Shown one piece after another: positions 58,555 through 64,000 of a DNA stretch of 64,000 nucleotides. The stretch covers positions 9,786,213 to 9,850,212 of the forward strand of contig OZ234493.1 in NCBI GenBank assembly GCA_965153455.1. The letters are read 5' to 3'. Under the pieces are notes generated by a model that worked only from the letters and a program-made list of their open reading frames with translations, was not told the DNA's origin and searched no databases. Both the position numbers and the translations under genes were made by a program. This DNA is from Sphagnum compactum (lineage: Eukaryota > Bryophyta > Sphagnopsida > Sphagnales). How positions within the stretch are numbered: the first letter of the stretch is position 1; every line of letters begins with the position of its first letter.

Positions 58555-58875
58555 TAAAAATGTTTTGATTGCAAGTTATTTTCCAACATCCAAACCTTGT
58601 AAGGAAAACTTGCAAGGTTCTTTTTTAGCTTAGCAAAAACCCCCTTCAACTTACTAGAAATGTTTTGATTGCAAGTTATTTCTAACATCCAACCCTTGTT
58701 GGAAAAGTTTGCAAGGTTCTCTGTTAAATTGACAAACGCCCCCTCTACTTTGGAAATGTCTTGATTGCAAGCTATTGTCAAACATCCAACCCTTGTTGGA
58801 AAAGCTTGTAAGGTTTTCTTTTAAATTGACATACACCCCATCAACCTCCAACTGTATAACTAAATGTTGTAATTG
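58555..58875 (+). repeat. ~98-bp tandem repeat, 3+ copies
   Basis: TGT-T/C-TTGATTGCAAG begins at 58561, 58661 and 58757, each followed by AACATCCAA-CCTTGT, a GGAAAA-CTTG-AAGGTT phrase and CCCCC-TC-AC. The minus strand reads as a repeated peptide (NLxxNLANFSNKGWMLE, CNQNIS). Its frame stays open for 75 codons, but it changes frame between units. Confidence 0.9.
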
Positions 58876-59719
58876 GAATTTCACAAAGCCTACTTATAAT
58901 ATATTGATAAATTCTTGTAGCATTATTTGTAGATAGTTGACATAAGCACTTCATAACATTGATGGGCACTATTGTGTGGTGTTAATCAAAAGGAAATTAG
59001 TAAGCCTTGTAAAAGAATTAAGGCTACTTAATAAGGCATGCAACAACCTTTTGGCATTATGATTTGATTTGAGTGGACATGTGTTACTCCAAACCACCAA
59101 GCCTAGTGATTGAGTGTTCTCTATCATATGACATACCACCATAGTGGGAATTTTAGCGGATGCCCCCATTGGTTATTCTAGAGATTGAACTAGAATTTTT
59201 CAATAAAATATTGGAAAATTGTGAGTTAGTATTTTGGGGAGGGTCTAATTTTTATTTTTTCATACTTCTTGCCTGATAAACTATTATTGTTCATCATAGT
59301 TGGGGTTTCCAATAATAACATCGCATGTTTTTCCTAATTTTTTTGAGTAGTTTATTAGTAGTGTTATGGGTAGATTTTACTTATGGTTTCTTTGGTGGTT
59401 TTAATGATGGTGTTGTGCGTGGTGACAATGTTTTACTTTGTGATGCAACAATGTTTTACTTGTTCATTTTAGTATAATTGTTTGAACCATAAAAATGGGT
59501 AATCATTATGCCATTTTTTTCTGACACCACATTTTGCATAATGTAGGTGATTTACAAGCTACATCTAGTAAAAAATCTAAATCTTATCCTTTTTCAATGG
59601 TTTGGAGAATTGTTCACAAGCATATTTGCCCTAATCTTCAAGTGCATCTATGTTGAAACATGCATTCAACACCTGCAAGGTAGCAAGAAAGTTAGGCTAC
59701 ACACATTTGTATGAAGTCA
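58876..59719. other. Gene-poor sequence
   Basis: No recognised gene or repeat beyond short AT-rich words. Confidence 0.4.
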
Positions 59720-60765
59720 AAAATCAGACCTATAATCTACATCAAAGTTCAAAGGAATAAACTTTCATAACTCAAAAAAAATTTACAACATTGAAAATGT
59801 ACAATATGAAATTGCAAGAACTTTGAGAAACAAGTGGAAAATCTTCAAAAAAACACCAACAAGGATGGAAACTTTTTTCAGAATGAAACACCAAAAGCCA
59901 ACTCTATGGCATGATATGAAAAGGAGGCACAAAGTTGGAAGGGAAATAGTTTTGGAAAAAAAAAATTAATTGAAATTCATGTATTAGGTATGATGTTTCA
60001 AATATGTATTAATATCTAATATAACTCAAATATATGTATACTTGAAACACTAAAAATATATAAATAGGTATATATAATCTAATTAACTTACACTGTTACC
60101 TTTATTTATATACAAGTGCAGTCATGGTAACAGGTACCACAACAAGTGTAACCGGTGCTTTAAGTAGTAAAAAGACATGTTTAATAATTTTATTTTATTT
60201 TAATAAATGAAATATTTTGACAAAATTTTAATGCAAGGCTTATCAAAGTACTATAAAAAAAAATCATGATTTAAAAATATTTTTTCAAATATTTTTTCAA
60301 GAATACTCTAGGAATATTAAAAGAATATTTCCCCAAAAGCAGTCACAAAAGTAGCCAAAAAGTAGGTGGGTGTGGTTCATGTTATCCTGTTTGCACCCAT
60401 ACATATTGTATATTAAAAAATATTATGTGTTAATAACTATGATGTTTCAAGTATAATAATATTATTTAAAGCATAATAACTACATATTAAGTATAATTCA
60501 TATACATAATATAATTAATATACCTAAAACAATATACCTAATACATAAATTCAAATTCATTTTTTCCCTCCAAAATGTTTTCCTTTCCAACTTCATGCCT
60601 CTTTTTGGTAGCACTTTCTAGAGTTGGCTTTTAATGTTTCATTCAAAAAAAATTCAAAGCTTTTGCATTTTCATATTGTACCTTTTCAATGTTATAAATT
60701 TTTTTTTGAATTGTCAAAGTTTACTCCTTTGAGCTTTGATTTAATTTTTAGGTTTGATTTTAGGT
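59720..60765. mobile_element. Foldback-type element with ~240-270-bp inverted arms
   Basis: The left arm (about 59720-59995) is inverted as the right arm (about 60530-60765). Matching blocks, read on the left arm and on the reverse complement of the right: ATCAAAG-T/C-TCAAAGGA-TAAACTTT; TTTA-C/T-AACATTGAAAA; GTACAATATGAAA; GAATGAAACA; AAAAGCCAACTCTA; GGCA-AAGTTGGAA; and CATGTATTAGGTAT. The ~530-bp centre is extremely AT-rich and itself partly self-complementary. No coding capacity. This fits a foldback or long-TIR non-autonomous DNA transposon. The right arm's outer end contains extra GGTTTTCAAG repeats. Confidence 0.75.
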
Positions 60766-61090
60766 TTTCAAGTCTATTTTTTAGGTTTGATTTCAAGTTT
60801 TCAAGTTTGTTTTAGGTTTTCAAGCCTGTTTAAACTTGATTAAGGTAGGTATGCTTATGAATAGACCATTGACAATGGATAAAATTTGTATGTTTTTGTT
60901 GGAAGTATCTTGGTTAACATGTATGCAAAATGTGGCACCTAAAACACGTGGCAAAATGATTACCTTATTTGTTTAGTTTAGACAGTTCTAATGTAATGAA
61001 CAAGTACAATAATGGCCATTGTTGAACATGTTCCATCAATCCCCAAGTTGAAACCATCCTAAACAACCCAAAGTGGACACATGCCAAGAC
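60766..61090. other. Short repeats and AT-rich sequence
   Basis: AGGTTTTCAAG-type words recur between 60760 and 60835 (~30-bp spacing); after that no feature is seen. Confidence 0.35.
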
Positions 61091-61300
61091 CACTATAATA
61101 CCACTAATAAAACCACTCAAGAAATCACTTAAAACCCACCCATAACACCACCATTAAAACCACCAAATAAACCATAGGTAAAACCCATCCATAACATTAT
61201 CAATAAAACCACTTAGGAAACCACCTCAAGCCCAACCACAACATTACCAATAAAACAACTTTAGAAAACAATTAAAAACCCACCCATAGCCCTTTCACAA
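61091..61300 (+). repeat. ~48-bp degenerate tandem repeat (AATAAAACCAC / AAACCCACCCAT)
   Basis: Units start near 61096, 61145, 61193 and 61240, each with AAC-ACCA--AATAAAACCAC followed by an A/C-rich half ending CCCA-CCA. Related ACCAC/AAACC words extend to about 61450. Confidence 0.75.
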
Positions 61301-61450
61301 AATTGTTTGTAACCCCACCCAAAACATCACCCCTTAAACCACTAAACAAACATCCCATAATTTCACTGGTAAACTATTACAATTTACCAAACATAAACCA
61401 CTAACAAACCATCCACAAAACATTCACACCAACCCACCAAAAGACCACTC

Positions 61451-64000
61451 ATAAATTCCCCCCCTCCCCCGGCCCACCTCCCCACTTGTTAAACCACTAG
61501 GTGACCATTGGAACCATGATGGGTTTAGCATGTGTGGTTTATTTTGCCATGCAAGATCAACCACCAAAGAGACCCCAAAACCACCATAACCACTGTGGAT
61601 GGTTTGTCAAGTGGTTTAATTACATGTATTCCAATAATGGATACAATGGAGTACTTGAATAGTTTGAAGCATAAATTGTTTTATGGCAAGTTCTCTTTTA
61701 ACCCAACTAGGTGATTGTGTCTTTAAGCAATGGGTATAAGGTCATTTAGTGTATGTTGTCTTCACATTCCAAAATCATCTTTTATTAATGTTGTGAGACA
61801 AAATTTCATTGAGAACAGTGAAAATAATATTGTGATAAATAGAGGAATTTTTGATACCATAAGCAAGAAACTACATGTTAAACAATTATCGAGAACATGT
61901 ATTAATGGATTACATAGTTGGATCACATATCCATTTTTGTTATGCATAATACAATTTTGCTAAACCTAACATGTTGGTTAGTACCTTCAAAGGCTTATTT
62001 TGGTAGTTGTCTATGTTAGTTCTTAAACATTACAACATGAATTTAGTTTAATGAATGAAACAATGATGACTTAAACCACCATTACCTAGGGAGTTTAATA
62101 GGACCTCATAGCATGGGAGTGAATATGATATCAAATTGCACATTACCTTAGGGGGTTTTTTGGTCGAATGATTTTTGTTGAAATTTGTGCATTTGTTCTA
62201 AATTGCATTTTGTGATGCAATGCAAAATTTCCCTTACAAAGTTCAATATTTAAATATTTGTTTTGTTATAATGGTAGAATTTGGCTTTACATGTGGGGAA
62301 AACATGTCTTCTACCCTTGAACCCCATTATGCAAGTAGGTAGCCACCATCACATTTGGATGTATATTATTGATATAGGTCATGTGTTTTAAATCTTTATG
62401 TGAAAGTTTCTATTGTGATTTCTTCTATTTCATGAACATTAAAAGTTTATTGAAGACAAGATTAATGTTTGTTTAGGTTTGGTGGGATGGGTGATTACAA
62501 TAGGTGACAATTGCTAAAAATTTAGTAAGAATTGTGCAAGAGGATTGCACATGGCCATTATGGCATCCTAGACCTACAAGTGCAAGGCTAGGTGAAAAGC
62601 TTAATATTGGGTGTATATGCAAATTGCTCTATGCAAAAAAAAAATCAAAATAATATTTAGTACATAATGTAGTAATGGACATTTACATTCTAGTAATCGA
62701 GGAGGTGGATTAACAATAGAACATGCCCTCAAGAGATGTGCCTTGCGTATATAGTAGTTGCCTACCACATGGTAGTATTGAAACAATGACCTTCTTGCTA
62801 TGCTAATGGCTTACAACAAACCATTGTTGGTTTATGGAGTTTTTGGATTAACGATGTCATTAGGTTTTTTGACACGTTTGATGTCACAAGCAACATGAGA
62901 ACAAACAATTTCTTTTATGATATATTGTTGTCTTATTGGTTGACAATGAGAATGCTATCGATGTTGATGTGAGAACATGATCTCCATAAAGCTTTACAAC
63001 ATTATAACGTGGGTATTATGTACATTGTATAAATGACTTGTAATTGATGTTGGAGTAAAAAATGGCAGTTGTTTTGAAGGAAACAATTGCACACACACAA
63101 ACACACAGATATACACAAAGAACATCTCAAATTAACCAAACATATGATGACAATTTGGGCAATACATATGATATTAATTTTTTTAGCTTCAATGACATAA
63201 TAAAAAACCTCCACATTTTCACACCTTTCACAAAGGCATCATATTGGGTAAGATCTTCCTACAACATAAAGTGTGATGGTTTCATAACTTAATCGACAAT
63301 TGTCCACACTATTAGAAGATTTGTGATTTTTTTGCATTTACATGGTTTGCATAATCCAATCATGAATTTTTTGCATGTAACATCAAAAAGGTGTAATAGA
63401 CAATTAAAAAAGTGTTATGACATCTTTGTGTTTGGGGGTTAAAAAACACTTATTGGAATAGGTACAAAAAACTTAGTTGTGTTAACAAACCCCACATGAA
63501 AACTTGCGCACATATCATATGTTATATTACACTTATTTTTCAATAAAGTGACAATGTTCAAGAGTTTTGATAAATGTTTGGACAAGCTATTACTCTATAT
63601 GAGGAAATGGAAGAAGATTAATGATGCAACCAAACAAAAGACATGTTCGCTTTTACAAATAATCATTTTTATTACCACAAATTCTTTCTTGATTTTATTG
63701 GTTTGGAACTTGAGGAACAAGGCATTGATGAACAGTAGGATTCTCTTCAAGACACTCTTCCATTCACATGTGATGAAAACAATCATGAAAGGTAAAAACA
63801 TCCTTGGGTGATACCACTAGGAACCACCTTAAGGATTGGTTAAGGAACCAAAAATAACCAAATCATTTTCCTAGGCTCTTTGCTTTAAATGTTTTCACAA
63901 CTATAATTTTTTTTTCTCATGTTTATTAATTGCATGCCTTAATATATGGCTTGAAGTTTATTTTGGAATAAAAAAATAAAAAATGTTAAAATTTTGTATT
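61451..64000. other. Gene-poor AT-rich sequence to the window end
   Basis: No gene recognised on either strand. Frames at 61730-61963 and 63548-63811 (77 and 87 codons) have balanced composition but no known motif; they could be fragments of decayed elements. No RNA gene or repeat array stands out. Confidence 0.4.

Noticed and set aside
1-64000. Repeat-spacer arrays that might be CRISPR
   Set aside because: All tandem arrays here have contiguous or degenerate units without unique equal-length spacers, and the context is eukaryotic.

Overview
This 64 kb window looks like nuclear DNA of a streptophyte, most likely a land plant. Three conserved single-copy genes carry spliceosomal introns and encode plant-type proteins: importin beta-1, a mitochondrial pyruvate dehydrogenase kinase, and a plant-type DeSI/PPPDE peptidase. 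They sit in AT-rich, repeat-rich DNA. Exons are clearly more GC-rich than their surroundings. Gene density is low (three genes in 64 kb). The species cannot be named from the sequence alone. No plastid, mitochondrial or bacterial genes, rRNA, convincing tRNA gene or CRISPR array was seen.

Layout. 0-9 kb: hAT-type transposase fragment (~0.5 kb), a GC-rich minisatellite (1.57-2.62 kb), a decayed coding-like patch (2.7-3.2 kb), an AT-rich TTTAACCAT satellite (3.75-4.13 kb), a decayed Ty3/gypsy pol (4.13-6.1 kb) and further retroelement-like debris to 7.7 kb. 9.3-9.7 kb: an inverted-repeat element with a perfect palindrome. 10.2-13.5 kb (+): importin beta-1, 4 exons, 875 aa. 17-18 kb: GT-rich and 30-bp repeats. 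18.7-20.1 kb (-): decayed pogo-like transposase. 22.4-23.0 kb: tandem duplication. 23.2-25.2 kb (-): DeSI-like peptidase gene. 26-44 kb: minisatellites, MITE-like elements, hAT-type fragments and copies of a dispersed TAGCCAAATCTGGCTA repeat. 47.1-49.7 kb (-): pyruvate dehydrogenase kinase, 6 exons, 370 aa, with a probable GC-AG first intron. 51-64 kb: no convincing gene; tandem arrays, dispersed repeats and a ~1 kb foldback element.

The three genes are unrelated housekeeping functions (nuclear import, ubiquitin/SUMO-like deconjugation, control of mitochondrial pyruvate oxidation) and nothing suggests they act together. The transposon fragments are all broken, often by stops where Gln or Trp codons are expected, consistent with C-to-T decay of methylated DNA. 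I did not find evidence of a new multi-gene system. The most unusual items are the GC-AG intron, the duplicated block at the 3' side of the DeSI-like gene, the non-autonomous inverted-repeat elements and the GC-rich minisatellite that is open on both strands.
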